Assembly (NCBI GenBank): GCA_964552795.1
Contig: CAZKIO010000003.1
Span: 1-64,000 of the forward strand
Direction of reading: 5' to 3'
DNA length: 64,000 nt
Source: JAEUHZ01 sp964552795
Lineage (GTDB): Bacteria > Planctomycetota > UBA1135 > GCA-002686595
Shown piece by piece: positions 33,811 through 42,544 of the stretch. Under the pieces are notes generated by a model. The model was given only the letters and a program-made list of their open reading frames with translations, did not search any database and had not been told where the DNA came from. Positions within the stretch are counted from its first letter, which is position 1. The number at the start of each line of letters is the position of its first letter. The translations under genes and the position numbers were made by a program.

Positions 33811-34869
33811 TCACTGCCACAACGCGGCGACGCCGTTGGTCAGGTTGAACCCTGCGGGCGTGCAGAAGGGCGCGGTGTTGCGGTACCAGACCTGGTAGCG
33901 CAGCGTCTGCGCCACGGCGGCCTGCCCCTGCACGCTGATGGCGGGGTCGCCCGCGGTCGGGTACGAACACGCGCCGGCCGGCGCGGCCTTGGTGCCCAGG
34001 CGCCGGATGGTCCCGCCCGCGCAGCGCAGCCCGTCGCCGAAGACGGCGGACATGTCGGTGCTGCCCTGGAAGAACAGCGCGCTCGTTCCCGGCGGGAGTT
34101 GTGTCGCGTTCAGGGCCAGCGTGTCGCCGGCGAGCAGCGGGATGCCGGTAGCGGCCAGGCGTCCTCCGCCCGTCCCGGCCGAATTCTCGCAGCCCGCCGC
34201 CGGGCCGCCGGCGTTGCCGCAAGGGCACGCCGCCGCGGCGCCGAAGCAGTAGGTCGTGACGCCTTGCGCCACGCGCACGATCTGCAGCCCGTTGACGAAG
34301 CCCTCCGTTCCCTGGGGCCTGACCACGATCTGGAGGTCGTTGGTCGTGACGTTGCGGAAGTGGCGCGTGTAGGTGACGCCTTCGGCGTGCGTGCCGGGCC
34401 ACGTTCCGCCACAGGTGCGCGCGCCGTCGGGAGAACCGGTGACGGTGACGACCGTGGTCGCGGTCGTGTCCGGCGCCATGGCGTACGTGTAGACGTAGTA
34501 CGGACCGTTCGCGAGTCCGTGCACGTTGAACACGTACGAGGACGCGGCGCCCGTCAGGCGCACGCCGTCGTCCATCAGTTGCTCGTCGGCGAGGAAGGTC
34601 AGCGGGTTCTGGAACTCGGCGTTGGCGGCGCCGCTGCCACCCGGCACGACCTTCGTGGTGGCCATCGATCCGTCGAGGTAGCGCAGGATCGCCGGCGTGC
34701 CCGCGCCCACCGCGTTCCAGAAGCCCGCTTGTCCCGCGGCGGCGGCGTGAGCATCGCCCGGCTTGCCGAAGCTCGAGGCGGGGCTGCCCATGTCGATGTT
34801 GATGCTCTGGGTGGATGCCCCCGACGCCAGGAGGAGCGGGGCGAGGAGCGATGCAGCGTGTGAAGCCAT
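33811..34869 (-). CDS. Secreted lectin/malectin-like protein with CPCGN C-terminal domain
   Basis: A 352-residue exported protein. Signal peptide to about 21 (LLAPLLLASGASTQ). The N-terminal ~190 residues open with INIDMGSPASSFGKPGD and continue with beta-rich sequence (VFNVHGLANGPYYVYTYAM, TYTRHFRNVTTNDLQIVV) resembling the malectin-like or galactose-binding sandwich used for sugar recognition. The C-terminal ~145 residues are the shared domain in a shorter form: CFGAAAACPCGN lacks the DG of its relatives, and one loop is trimmed. GGAGGTGG lies five bases before the ATG, preceded by nine G (34884-34892). Confidence 0.85.
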   Translation of the reverse strand: MASHAASLLAPLLLASGASTQSINIDMGSPASSFGKPGDAHAAAAGQAGFWNAVGAGTPAILRYLDGSMATTKVVPGGSGAANAEFQNPLTFLADEQLMDDGVRLTGAASSYVFNVHGLANGPYYVYTYAMAPDTTATTVVTVTGSPDGARTCGGTWPGTHAEGVTYTRHFRNVTTNDLQIVVRPQGTEGFVNGLQIVRVAQGVTTYCFGAAAACPCGNAGGPAAGCENSAGTGGGRLAATGIPLLAGDTLALNATQLPPGTSALFFQGSTDMSAVFGDGLRCAGGTIRRLGTKAAPAGACSYPTAGDPAISVQGQAAVAQTLRYQVWYRNTAPFCTPAGFNLTNGVAALWQ

Positions 34870-35210
34870 GATTCCACCTCCGAGGGGGGGGGCACGCGGC
34901 CCCTTGCAGGATCTTGATCGTCGCGCAGGCCGTTCCAGAGCGCAACCGACGGCGCCGGATCGATCAGGAACACGCAGCATTGATGCGGAAGCAGCGCGGT
35001 CCTCACGGATTCCTCGCACGGCGCTCCTAGTCTGCGCGCCGTGGTCGACGCCGCCGCGCCGCGCGCCTCCTGCGCCAGCCAAGGACCGGCGGTGTCCGCG
35101 TCCCATCGTGTATCGAGACTCCGCCAAGCATCGAGCAAGCTCCGGTGACGGATCGGCGAAACAGCACGCGCGACGCGCGCGCACGCAAGCCCTGATCGTT
35201 TTTCCCGCGC
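34870..35210. other. Gene-free gap before the TonB receptor gene
   Basis: A 341-base divergent intergenic region. It holds the ribosome site and G9 run of the leftward gene and, for the rightward gene, only a TAGTCT hexamer (35028-35033) as a promoter candidate. I see no riboswitch fold, Fur-like palindrome or small gene that I can support. Confidence 0.5.
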
Positions 35211-38200
35211 GTGCTTCAGCCCCCCCCGCCCCTCGCGACCGTGTCGACCTGGATGCACCTGTGCGCCGGACTCCTCTGGATCATGCCGTTGCCTGAGCCC
35301 GCGCCGAGAGTTCAACAGCCCGTCGGCTCCATCCGCGGCGTCGTCTACGACAAGGACTTCGGCGTGCCGCTCCCTGGAGCAGAGGTGCTCGCGGTCGAGT
35401 CAGGCCAGCGCGCGCTGACGTCGGATCAGGGCAACTACGTCCTCGCGGACGTGCGCCCCGGCGTCCACACGCTCGTCTTCTCGAAGGCCGGATACGTGAG
35501 GCAGGTGCGGACCGAGGTTTCCGTGACCGCGGGCCAGCTCACGGAGATCGACGCCTGGTTGTCGGGGGACTTCACCGACATGGAGGAGTTCGTCGTCCAG
35601 GACGTCCTCCAGGCCGGGGCGGGAACGGAGAGCGCCCTGCTGCAGTTGCGCATCGAGAGTCCGGCATTGATCGACTCCATCAGCGCCGACCTGATGAGCC
35701 GCGCGGGCGCGAGCGACGCCGCGGGCGCGCTGCGTCTAGTCGCGGGGGCCTCCGTCCAGGACGGGAAGTACGCCGTGATCCGCGGGCTGCCCGACCGCTA
35801 CGTCAGCTCGCAGTTGAACGGCGTGCGCCTGCCGACGGCCGACGAGGACAAGCGCGCCGTCGAGCTCGACCAGTACCCGGCGACGGTCATCGAGAGCATC
35901 CAGGTCAGCAAGACCTTCACTCCGGACCAGCAGGGCGATGCTTCGGGCGGGGCGGTCGACGTGCGCCTGCGCGGGATCCCCGAAGAGTCCCTGTTCCAGA
36001 TCAAGGGCCAGATCGGCGCCAACTCGCAGTCGGCGGGGCGATCGGACTTCCTGACCTACGACGGCGGCGGCGTCAGCTTCTGGGGCTCGGACGGCGGCGC
36101 GCGCGACATCCAGTCCGACTCGCTGGGACAGAGCTGGGCCGGCGCCGTCGGCACGTCCACGCGCGACGCGCCCGTCGACCACAAGTGGTCGATCGATGCC
36201 GGCGGCAAGCAGGAGCTGGGCAAGGGCGTGAAGCTCGGGGGGCTCGCCAGCTTCTTCTACGAGCGCGACAGCTCGTTCCACGACAACGGCAAGAACGACT
36301 CGTACTGGGTGGCCAACCCCGGCGAGGGCATGACACCCGAGACGATCCAGGGCACGCCGACCGACGGCGATTTCAAGACCGCGCTGTTCGACATCACGCA
36401 GGGCACGCAGTCCGTGCAATGGGGCGGCCTGGGCACGATCGGGCTGGAGACCGAGAAGCACGCGATCGCGCTGGCCTACCTGTACACGCGGACGGCGGAG
36501 GACACGGCGACCCTGGCCGAGAACACGCGCGGCAAGGAGTACTACTTCCCCGGCTACGACCCCGACGACCCGCTGGGAACAGGCAACGAGCCGGGCAACC
36601 TCAACGCCTCGCCGTACATCCGCACCGAGACGCTGGAGTACTCGGAGCGCTCGACGTCGACGCTGCAACTGCGCGGCGACCACGAGCTGCCGTTCGGCGT
36701 TCCGGACCTGGGCCGCGTGCTGCGCTTCAAGGAGCCGCGCCTGGACTGGTCGCTCTCGCGCAGCGCGGCGGACCTGAACGAGCCGGACAAGCGCCAGTTC
36801 GGCGCGCTCTGGCTGCCGGCCTCCTTCAACCCGGGCGTCCCGCCCTTCGTGCCGCCTTTCACGACGGACCCCACGTGGTACCCGTACAAGCCCGCGGCCA
36901 ACTTCAACCTCGGCAACGTCCAGCGCATCTGGAAGGAGATCGAGGAGGACAGCAGCCAGGTCGCGCTGGACCTGAAGCTGCCCTTCCATCAGTGGAACGA
37001 TCACGAGGGCTACCTGAAGTTCGGCTTCTTCGACGACGCCGTCGATCGCGATTTCCGCCAGGAGACCTTCAGCAACTTCGGTGACGCCGGCGCCTCCTAC
37101 CAGGGCGGATGGGACGAGCCCTGGAGCGAGGTGTTCCCGTCCGAGAACCATCCGATCACGGAGTCGCTGTTCGACGTCGACTACCGCGGCAAGCAGGAGA
37201 TCACGGCCTGGTACGGGATGATGGACCTGCCGCTGACGTCGTCCGTCAGCGCCGTGGGCGGGGCGCGCTTCGAGTCGACGGACCTCGGGATCGTGAACGC
37301 GCCCGAGGCCAACGCCACCTGGTTCCCCCCGGGTGCGACGGCGCCGGTGACGCTCAATGCCGGGGATGCGGACGTGAGCTTCTCGCAGGACGACGTGCTG
37401 CCGTCGCTGGGCCTGGTGTACGAGCCCAGCGACCGGTTCACCGTGCGCGCGGCCTACAGCCAGACGATCGCGCGGCAGACGTTCAAGGAGCTGACCCCGA
37501 TCCTGCAGCAGGAGTTCCTGGGCGGGCCGATCTTCATCGGGAATCCGGACCTGGAGATGAGCGGCATCGACAACTACGACCTGCGCGTCGACCACACGCC
37601 GTACCCGGGCGGCTTGCTCTCGCTGTCCTGGTTCCGCAAGGACGTCGATCGGCCGATCGAGTACGTGCAGCGGCTCGCCGGGTTCACGTTCACGACGCCC
37701 GTGAACTACCCCGAGGGCCGGTTGAGCGGCTGGGAGCTCGAGGCGCGCCAGGACCTGGGCCGTTGGGCAGACGCGCTCGACGGCCTCTCCCTGGGCGCGA
37801 ACGCCACGCTGATCTCGTCGGAGGTCACGCTGCCCGCGGACGAAGCGGCGGGGTTCTCGAGCCCCGGCATCGCCGCGCCCATGAGCTCGCGCGACATGAC
37901 CAACGCGCCCGAGCACCTCTACAACGCCTACCTGACCTACGACCTGCGGTCGACGCGCACGCAGTTCGCGCTGTTCTACACGATCCAGGGCGACACGCTC
38001 GTTGCGGGGGCGGGCCAGGCCAACGGCAACTTCGTGCCGAACGTCTATGCGACGCAGTACGACACGCTGAACTTCAGCCTCAAGCAGGAGCTCAGCCGCT
38101 TCGTCAGCCTGCAGTTCCAGGTCAAGAACCTGACCAATCCTGTGATCGAGGAGGTCTACCGCTCGGAGTACATCGGCGGCGACGTGACCAAGACCTCCTA

Positions 38201-38252
38201 CACGAAGGGCATCGACTACACGCTGAGCCTGACCGTGAGGCTCGCGTTCTGA
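35211..38252 (+). CDS. TonB-dependent outer-membrane receptor with N-terminal carboxypeptidase-regulatory domain
   Basis: A receptor of up to 1013 residues. After a weak signal region comes a carboxypeptidase-D-like sandwich (about 38-115: GSIRGVVYDKDFGVPLPGAEV, SDQGNYVLADVRPG), then the plug (about 145-255: AAGALRLVAGASVQDGKYAVIRGLP, GDASGGAVDVRLR) and a beta-barrel ending in the Phe-terminated YTLSLTVRLAF recognised by the BAM machinery. The start is uncertain: GTG 35211 is in-frame but an ATG at 35253 (MHLCAGLLWIMPL) gives a shorter leader, and eight C follow the first start. It heads a TonB/ExbBD gene block, so the receptor and its energiser are probably dedicated to each other. The substrate is unknown; TonB receptors of this type carry chelates, glycans or peptides. 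Confidence 0.9.
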   Translation: MLQPPPPLATVSTWMHLCAGLLWIMPLPEPAPRVQQPVGSIRGVVYDKDFGVPLPGAEVLAVESGQRALTSDQGNYVLADVRPGVHTLVFSKAGYVRQVRTEVSVTAGQLTEIDAWLSGDFTDMEEFVVQDVLQAGAGTESALLQLRIESPALIDSISADLMSRAGASDAAGALRLVAGASVQDGKYAVIRGLPDRYVSSQLNGVRLPTADEDKRAVELDQYPATVIESIQVSKTFTPDQQGDASGGAVDVRLRGIPEESLFQIKGQIGANSQSAGRSDFLTYDGGGVSFWGSDGGARDIQSDSLGQSWAGAVGTSTRDAPVDHKWSIDAGGKQELGKGVKLGGLASFFYERDSSFHDNGKNDSYWVANPGEGMTPETIQGTPTDGDFKTALFDITQGTQSVQWGGLGTIGLETEKHAIALAYLYTRTAEDTATLAENTRGKEYYFPGYDPDDPLGTGNEPGNLNASPYIRTETLEYSERSTSTLQLRGDHELPFGVPDLGRVLRFKEPRLDWSLSRSAADLNEPDKRQFGALWLPASFNPGVPPFVPPFTTDPTWYPYKPAANFNLGNVQRIWKEIEEDSSQVALDLKLPFHQWNDHEGYLKFGFFDDAVDRDFRQETFSNFGDAGASYQGGWDEPWSEVFPSENHPITESLFDVDYRGKQEITAWYGMMDLPLTSSVSAVGGARFESTDLGIVNAPEANATWFPPGATAPVTLNAGDADVSFSQDDVLPSLGLVYEPSDRFTVRAAYSQTIARQTFKELTPILQQEFLGGPIFIGNPDLEMSGIDNYDLRVDHTPYPGGLLSLSWFRKDVDRPIEYVQRLAGFTFTTPVNYPEGRLSGWELEARQDLGRWADALDGLSLGANATLISSEVTLPADEAAGFSSPGIAAPMSSRDMTNAPEHLYNAYLTYDLRSTRTQFALFYTIQGDTLVAGAGQANGNFVPNVYATQYDTLNFSLKQELSRFVSLQFQVKNLTNPVIEEVYRSEYIGGDVTKTSYTKGIDYTLSLTVRLAF

Positions 38253-38291
38253 CCGGTAACGCGGCAGCACGCCGCACGAAGGAGACCTCTC

Positions 38292-39110
38292 ATGCAAATG
38301 CGGAACAGACGACACGACGCCAAGCCATCGCGGTGCGGGTACGGACGCCCCGAGCTCCTGCTGATCGTCGCGACGGGGATCCTGGCTGCCGCGGAGAACA
38401 CGGACGGGGGAACCCGGCCGACGCTGGACGACACGCGGGCCGTGCTGGAGAAGTGGGTCGAGACCCGTCGCGTGATCTCGAAGGAGCAGCGCGAGTGGGC
38501 GCTGGGCCGCGAGGTCCTTGACGACCGCATCGGGATCGTGCGCCGCGAGTGCGCGCTGCTGCGCGCCAAGGTCGTCGACACCGAGGCGAGCATCGCCGAG
38601 GCGGACCGCAAGCGCGAGGAGCTGATCCAGGAGAACGAGCGCCGCAAGCAGGCCACGGCGGCGCTTGTCGAGACCGTAGGCGCGCTGGAGCAGCGCACGA
38701 ACGCACTGCTCGCGCGGCTGCCCGACCCGATCCGTGAGCGGCTCAAGCCGCTCAGCCAGCGCCTGCCCGACGGCACCAGCGAGGTGCGGGCGACGTTGGC
38801 GGAGCGCTATCAGAACGTGGTCGGGATCCTGAACGAGGTGAACAAGTTCGATCGCGAGTTCACCCTGACCAGCGAACTGCGCGCGCTCCCGGACGGCAGC
38901 TCCTATCAGGTGACCACGCTCTACGCGGGCCTGGGCCAGGGCTACTACGTCGACGCCCAGCGGCAGGTCGCGGGCGTCGGTCGCGCGACGACCGAGGGCT
39001 GGACCTGGACGCCGTCCAACGAGCACGCGGCGGAGATCGCGGCCGTGATCGCGGTGCTCAAGAACGAGGCGCCCGCGCGCTTCGTGCAGTTGCCCGTGCG
39101 GATCGACTAG
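38292..39110 (+). CDS. DUF3450-family protein of a TonB2-type system
   Basis: A 272-residue protein with an N-terminal hydrophobic segment (PELLLIVATGILAAAE) and a long coiled coil (about 55-140: ECALLRAKVVDTEASIAEAD, EELIQENERRKQATAAL), then a globular end (SSYQVTTLYAGLGQGYYVDA). This matches DUF3450, which in Vibrio, Shewanella and relatives is encoded directly before the TtpC/ExbB gene of the TonB2 system. It probably sits in the periplasm and helps couple the motor to TonB. AGGAGAC precedes the ATG. It follows the receptor gene by 39 bases. Confidence 0.85.
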   Translation: MQMRNRRHDAKPSRCGYGRPELLLIVATGILAAAENTDGGTRPTLDDTRAVLEKWVETRRVISKEQREWALGREVLDDRIGIVRRECALLRAKVVDTEASIAEADRKREELIQENERRKQATAALVETVGALEQRTNALLARLPDPIRERLKPLSQRLPDGTSEVRATLAERYQNVVGILNEVNKFDREFTLTSELRALPDGSSYQVTTLYAGLGQGYYVDAQRQVAGVGRATTEGWTWTPSNEHAAEIAAVIAVLKNEAPARFVQLPVRID

Positions 39111-39128
39111 ACGAGGCCGTCCACGACC

Positions 39129-40766
39129 ATGAAGACAAGCACTCTTGCGGCACTCGCCTTCGCCGCCATCACCACCGCCGCCGGCGCAGCGCAGCAGACG
39201 CCCGACGCGGGCAAGGGCAGCTTCGCCGACGCGGCGCTGGGCGCGCGACAACAGCTCGAGGAGAGCCTGGCCGAGTTGGCGCGCCTGCGCGAGCAGATGG
39301 CGCAGGAGAAGATCCCCCTCAGCCGCAAGCTCAGCGAGCTCGAGAGCGAGCTCGGCGCGATTCGCCTGGAGTACCAGCAGGCCTCGCGGCTGCTGGACAC
39401 GCGCGCGCTGGATCTCACCAACCTGCGCGGCGAGAACAAGCTGCGCCAGGACGAGGCCGACTACCTGTCCACGCTGCTCGGCGAGTACGTCCGCAACCTG
39501 GAGACGCGCCTGCACATCACCGAGTTGCAGCGCAGCCGGAATGCGCTCGAGGCGGCGCGGCTGGCGCCCGAGAACAGCAACCTCAGCGAGGAGCAGCGCC
39601 TGGAGGCGCAGGTGTCGGTCCTCTCCGCATCGCTCGAGCGGCTGCACGAGGCGCTGGGCGGCACGAGCTTCCCGGGACGGGCGATCGACCCGCGCGGCCA
39701 GGTGCTGAATGGCACGTTCACGCGCATCGGCCCCGCGGCGGTGTTCCGCGCGGAGGACGGCGGTCTCGCGGGATCGGCGGAGCAGCGCCTCGGTTCCCTC
39801 GATCCGGTGCTGATCCCGTTCCAGGACCCTGCCGCCGCGGACGCTGCCGCGCAACTGGTCCAGACCGGGCGCGGCCTGTTCCCGCTCGACGCCTCGGGCG
39901 GGGACGCTCACAAGCTGGAGGAGACGCGCGACACGCTCTGGGAACACGTCCAGAAGGGCGGAATCGTGATGGTGCCGATCTTCGCCCTGGCGGGCGCGGC
40001 GCTGCTGGTCGCTCTGCTCAAGTGGATCGCGCTGCTGCGCGTCCGCAGGCCCGCGCCGAAGCAGGTCCAGAGGCTGGTCGACGCCGTGGCCGCTGGCGAT
40101 CGCGAGGTTGCCCGCCAGGCGGCCGCCGCGATCCCGGGTCCGACGGGGACCATGCTGTCCGCGGGCGTCGAGCACGTCGACGAGCCGCAGGAGCTGGCCG
40201 AGGAAGTCATGTACGAAACGGTACTGGCCACGCGGCTGCGCCTGCAGAGCTACCTCCCGTTCATCGCCATCACGGCGTCCGCCGCGCCGCTGCTCGGTCT
40301 GCTCGGCACCGTCACCGGGATCATGAAGACCTTCGCGTTGATCACCGTCTTCGGCACCGGCGACGTGAAGACGCTCTCGAGCGGGATCTCCGAGGCCCTC
40401 ATCACCACGGAGTTCGGCTTGTACGTGGCGATCCCCTCGCTGCTGCTCTACGCGTTCCTCTCGAGGCGCGCGCGCGCGATCATCGACGGGATGGAGAAGT
40501 CCGCGATCGCATTCGTCAACCAGCTCGCGAAGTCCCCGTTCCGGCGCGCTGCCGATACACCGGCCGTTCCGCGCGAAGCGCCGGCTCCGCCGCGCACGCG
40601 CGCCGCGACGCGGGAGGAAGTCAAGGAGATCCTGATCGACCTGCTCTCGCCGGTCGTGCGCGACAGCCTGGTCGATAGCGGCCGCCAGCCCGCGGCCGTG
40701 GCCGTCCGCGGCGCGCACGATGGCGGAATGGTCCGCGACGGCGAGCGCGCGGGGTCGCAGCGATGA
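39129..40766 (+). CDS. TtpC-like ExbB/TolQ protein with periplasmic coiled-coil domain
   Basis: A 545-residue protein. A signal-like N-terminus (ALAFAAITTAAGAAQQ) leads to a ~150-residue coiled coil (EESLAELARLREQMAQEK, ELQRSRNALEAARLA) and a ~90-residue globular part. A MotA/TolQ/ExbB domain with three membrane helices follows (IVMVPIFALAGAALLVALLK, then AAPLLGLLGTVTGIMKTF and the GLYVAIPSLLLYAFL helix). This composite is the TtpC architecture needed by TonB2 systems in Vibrio. A charged C-terminal extension of ~90 residues lies in the cytoplasm. It overlaps exbB by ATGA. It should join ExbB/ExbD in a proton-driven complex. Confidence 0.9.
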   Translation: MKTSTLAALAFAAITTAAGAAQQTPDAGKGSFADAALGARQQLEESLAELARLREQMAQEKIPLSRKLSELESELGAIRLEYQQASRLLDTRALDLTNLRGENKLRQDEADYLSTLLGEYVRNLETRLHITELQRSRNALEAARLAPENSNLSEEQRLEAQVSVLSASLERLHEALGGTSFPGRAIDPRGQVLNGTFTRIGPAAVFRAEDGGLAGSAEQRLGSLDPVLIPFQDPAAADAAAQLVQTGRGLFPLDASGGDAHKLEETRDTLWEHVQKGGIVMVPIFALAGAALLVALLKWIALLRVRRPAPKQVQRLVDAVAAGDREVARQAAAAIPGPTGTMLSAGVEHVDEPQELAEEVMYETVLATRLRLQSYLPFIAITASAAPLLGLLGTVTGIMKTFALITVFGTGDVKTLSSGISEALITTEFGLYVAIPSLLLYAFLSRRARAIIDGMEKSAIAFVNQLAKSPFRRAADTPAVPREAPAPPRTRAATREEVKEILIDLLSPVVRDSLVDSGRQPAAVAVRGAHDGGMVRDGERAGSQR

Positions 40767-41395
40767 ACCGCGTCAGCGAGGCCTTCGAACGGCTGTGGGG
40801 GGAGGCCCTGGGAGTCTGGCAGGCGGGCGGCTGGTGCATGCCGGCCATCGCGCTGGTCGCGCTGATCATGTTCAGCTTCAGCCTGCATCTTTACCGCTCC
40901 CTGCGCGCGAAGGGGTTCGATGCGCTGCCCGAAGCGCGCTGGCGCGACTGGATCGAGCGGCCCGGGGAGCGCAGCGGTCCGATCGGCTGCCTCCTCGACT
41001 TCGTTTCCGGCGGAACGCTGAAGGAGACCGGCCGCGCGTTCCGCGAACTCCGCGCCAGCGAGATCGCGCCGATCGCCCGCGACCTGCGCGTGTTGCGCAT
41101 CTGCGTCGGAGCCGCGCCGTTGCTGGGCCTGCTGGGCACGGTGACCGGCATGCTTGCGACGTTCGACGCACTGGCCACTGGATCGGGCGGCGAGAAGACC
41201 ATGGCGCTCGTCGCGCAGGGCATCTCGGAGGCGCTGATCACGACCGAGACCGGCCTCGTGATCGCGCTGCCGGGGCTCTTCCTGCAGTACCTGATCACGC
41301 GCAAATTGGAGCGCTACAAGGTTTTCCTGGCGCACCTGGAGACGGTGTTCACCCAGGACCGCTACCGCCAGCTTCACCGGCGAGGTGCCGCGTGA
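40763..41395 (+). CDS. exbB: ExbB-type proton-channel protein
   Basis: A 210-residue three-helix MotA/TolQ/ExbB protein of the short TonB2 type. Helix 1 is GGWCMPAIALVALIMFSFSL. Helices 2 and 3 lie in VGAAPLLGLLGTVTGMLATF and the TETGLVIALPGLFLQYLI stretch. The conserved GTVTGM and ISEALITTETGL motifs are intact. With ExbD it forms the proton-motive-force motor that moves TonB. It starts inside the stop of the TtpC gene. Confidence 0.92.
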   Translation: MNRVSEAFERLWGEALGVWQAGGWCMPAIALVALIMFSFSLHLYRSLRAKGFDALPEARWRDWIERPGERSGPIGCLLDFVSGGTLKETGRAFRELRASEIAPIARDLRVLRICVGAAPLLGLLGTVTGMLATFDALATGSGGEKTMALVAQGISEALITTETGLVIALPGLFLQYLITRKLERYKVFLAHLETVFTQDRYRQLHRRGAA

Positions 41396-41446
41396 ACGCG
41401 ATCCGCTCCTGTCACCGACACGCGCCGGTCTGAGCGGCGCACCACC

Positions 41447-41860
41447 ATGGGACGATTCAGGGAATCCGCCGCGGACGAAGGCAGCGAAGGGGGCATCGAC
41501 ATGTCCCCGATGATCGACTGCGTCTTCATCCTGCTCATCTTCTTCATCGTGACCACGACGTTCGTCGAGGAGACGGGCGTCGAGGTCGACCGTCCGCAGG
41601 CTGCATCGGCGGTGCGGCTGGAGAAGACGAGCATCCTCCTGGCGCTCACCGCTCAAGGCGCCGTGGTCTACGCCGGGCGCGACATCGGGATCAGCGGGGT
41701 GCAGCCTCTCGTGCGCCGCATGCTCCAGAAGGAGCAGGTGCCCGTGATCATCCAGGCGGATGCCGCCGCGCCCGCCGGCCTGCTGGTGCGCGTCATCGAC
41801 GAAGCCAAGCTGGCCGAGGCCGCCAAGGTCAGCGTGGCCAGCCGCGCTCCCGCGCGCTGA
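41447..41860 (+). CDS. exbD: ExbD-type biopolymer transport protein
   Basis: A 137-residue single-pass protein. The membrane segment begins IDMSPMIDCVFILLIFFIV, with the conserved proton-carrying Asp in MIDCVF. The periplasmic domain (ILLALTAQGAVVYAGRDI, QVPVIIQADAAAPAG) has the ExbD fold. Together with the two ExbB-type proteins it completes the motor. The TonB gene follows after 10 bases. Confidence 0.93.
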   Translation: MGRFRESAADEGSEGGIDMSPMIDCVFILLIFFIVTTTFVEETGVEVDRPQAASAVRLEKTSILLALTAQGAVVYAGRDIGISGVQPLVRRMLQKEQVPVIIQADAAAPAGLLVRVIDEAKLAEAAKVSVASRAPAR

Positions 41861-41870
41861 AGGAGCGAAC

Positions 41871-42542
41871 GTGGTTCCCGCGCGCGCACCGAACCGGTTC
41901 CTGGAGGCACTCTCCTGGCTTTTCGTGCTGCTGGGGGCGGCGGGCCTGACCCTGCTGTTCTTCCTGGTCCTCCCTTGGATGCAGACGATGGCCGAGGCGC
42001 CGCCCGCGGACACGCTCGTGCGCAGCGTGGACGTGCTCGAGGCACCGCCGCCCCCGCCGCCGGAGGAGGAGAAGCCCGAGGACGAGCCCGAGCCGGAACC
42101 GCCCGCTCCGGAGCTGGCCGAGGAGTCGCCGCCGTTGGATCTCGCGCAGCTCGAGCTGGCGCTCAACGCGAGCCTGAGCGGCGACTGGCTCGGCGGCGAC
42201 TTCGCCGTGAAGCTGAACGCCGTCGCGCCGACCGGTGACAACAGCGTGGAAGCCCTGTTCTCGCTCGCGGACCTCGACCAGAAGCCGCGCGCCATCCACC
42301 AGCCGGGTCCGATCGTGAGCGCGGCCGCGCGCCAGAAGGCGCCCGGGACCGTGCAGATCATCTTCATCGTCGACGAGCGCGGCCGCGTCGAGAGCCCGCA
42401 AGTCCAGAGCGCTTCCGACCCCGCGTTCGAGGCCCCGGCGCTCGCGGCCGTGAAGCAGTGGGTCTTCGAGCCCGGCAAGCGCAACGGCGAGGCCGTCCGA
42501 TTCCGCATGCGCGTACCGATCACTTTCCCCAAGGCGCAGTAG
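41871..42542 (+). CDS. tonB: TonB energy-transducing protein
   Basis: A 223-residue protein: short cytoplasmic start, one membrane helix (ALSWLFVLLGAAGLTLLFFL), a Pro/Glu-rich spacer (APPPPPPEEEKPEDEPEPE), and a C-terminal TonB domain (GTVQIIFIVDERGRVESPQV, AVKQWVFEPGKRNGEAVRFR) that touches the receptor TonB box. The GTG at 41871 is chosen because AAGGAGC lies four bases upstream and an earlier frame would run through exbD. The spacer is short, as in TonB2 proteins. It presumably energises the receptor encoded at 35211. Confidence 0.9.
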   Translation: MVPARAPNRFLEALSWLFVLLGAAGLTLLFFLVLPWMQTMAEAPPADTLVRSVDVLEAPPPPPPEEEKPEDEPEPEPPAPELAEESPPLDLAQLELALNASLSGDWLGGDFAVKLNAVAPTGDNSVEALFSLADLDQKPRAIHQPGPIVSAAARQKAPGTVQIIFIVDERGRVESPQVQSASDPAFEAPALAAVKQWVFEPGKRNGEAVRFRMRVPITFPKAQ

Positions 42543-42544
42543 TC

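Noticed and set aside
33342..34252. Possible recent inverted duplication of the C-terminal domains at two convergent genes
   Set aside because: The two tails differ throughout, one has lost the DG of its motif and a loop, and the N-terminal halves are unrelated. Old divergence within a family fits better.
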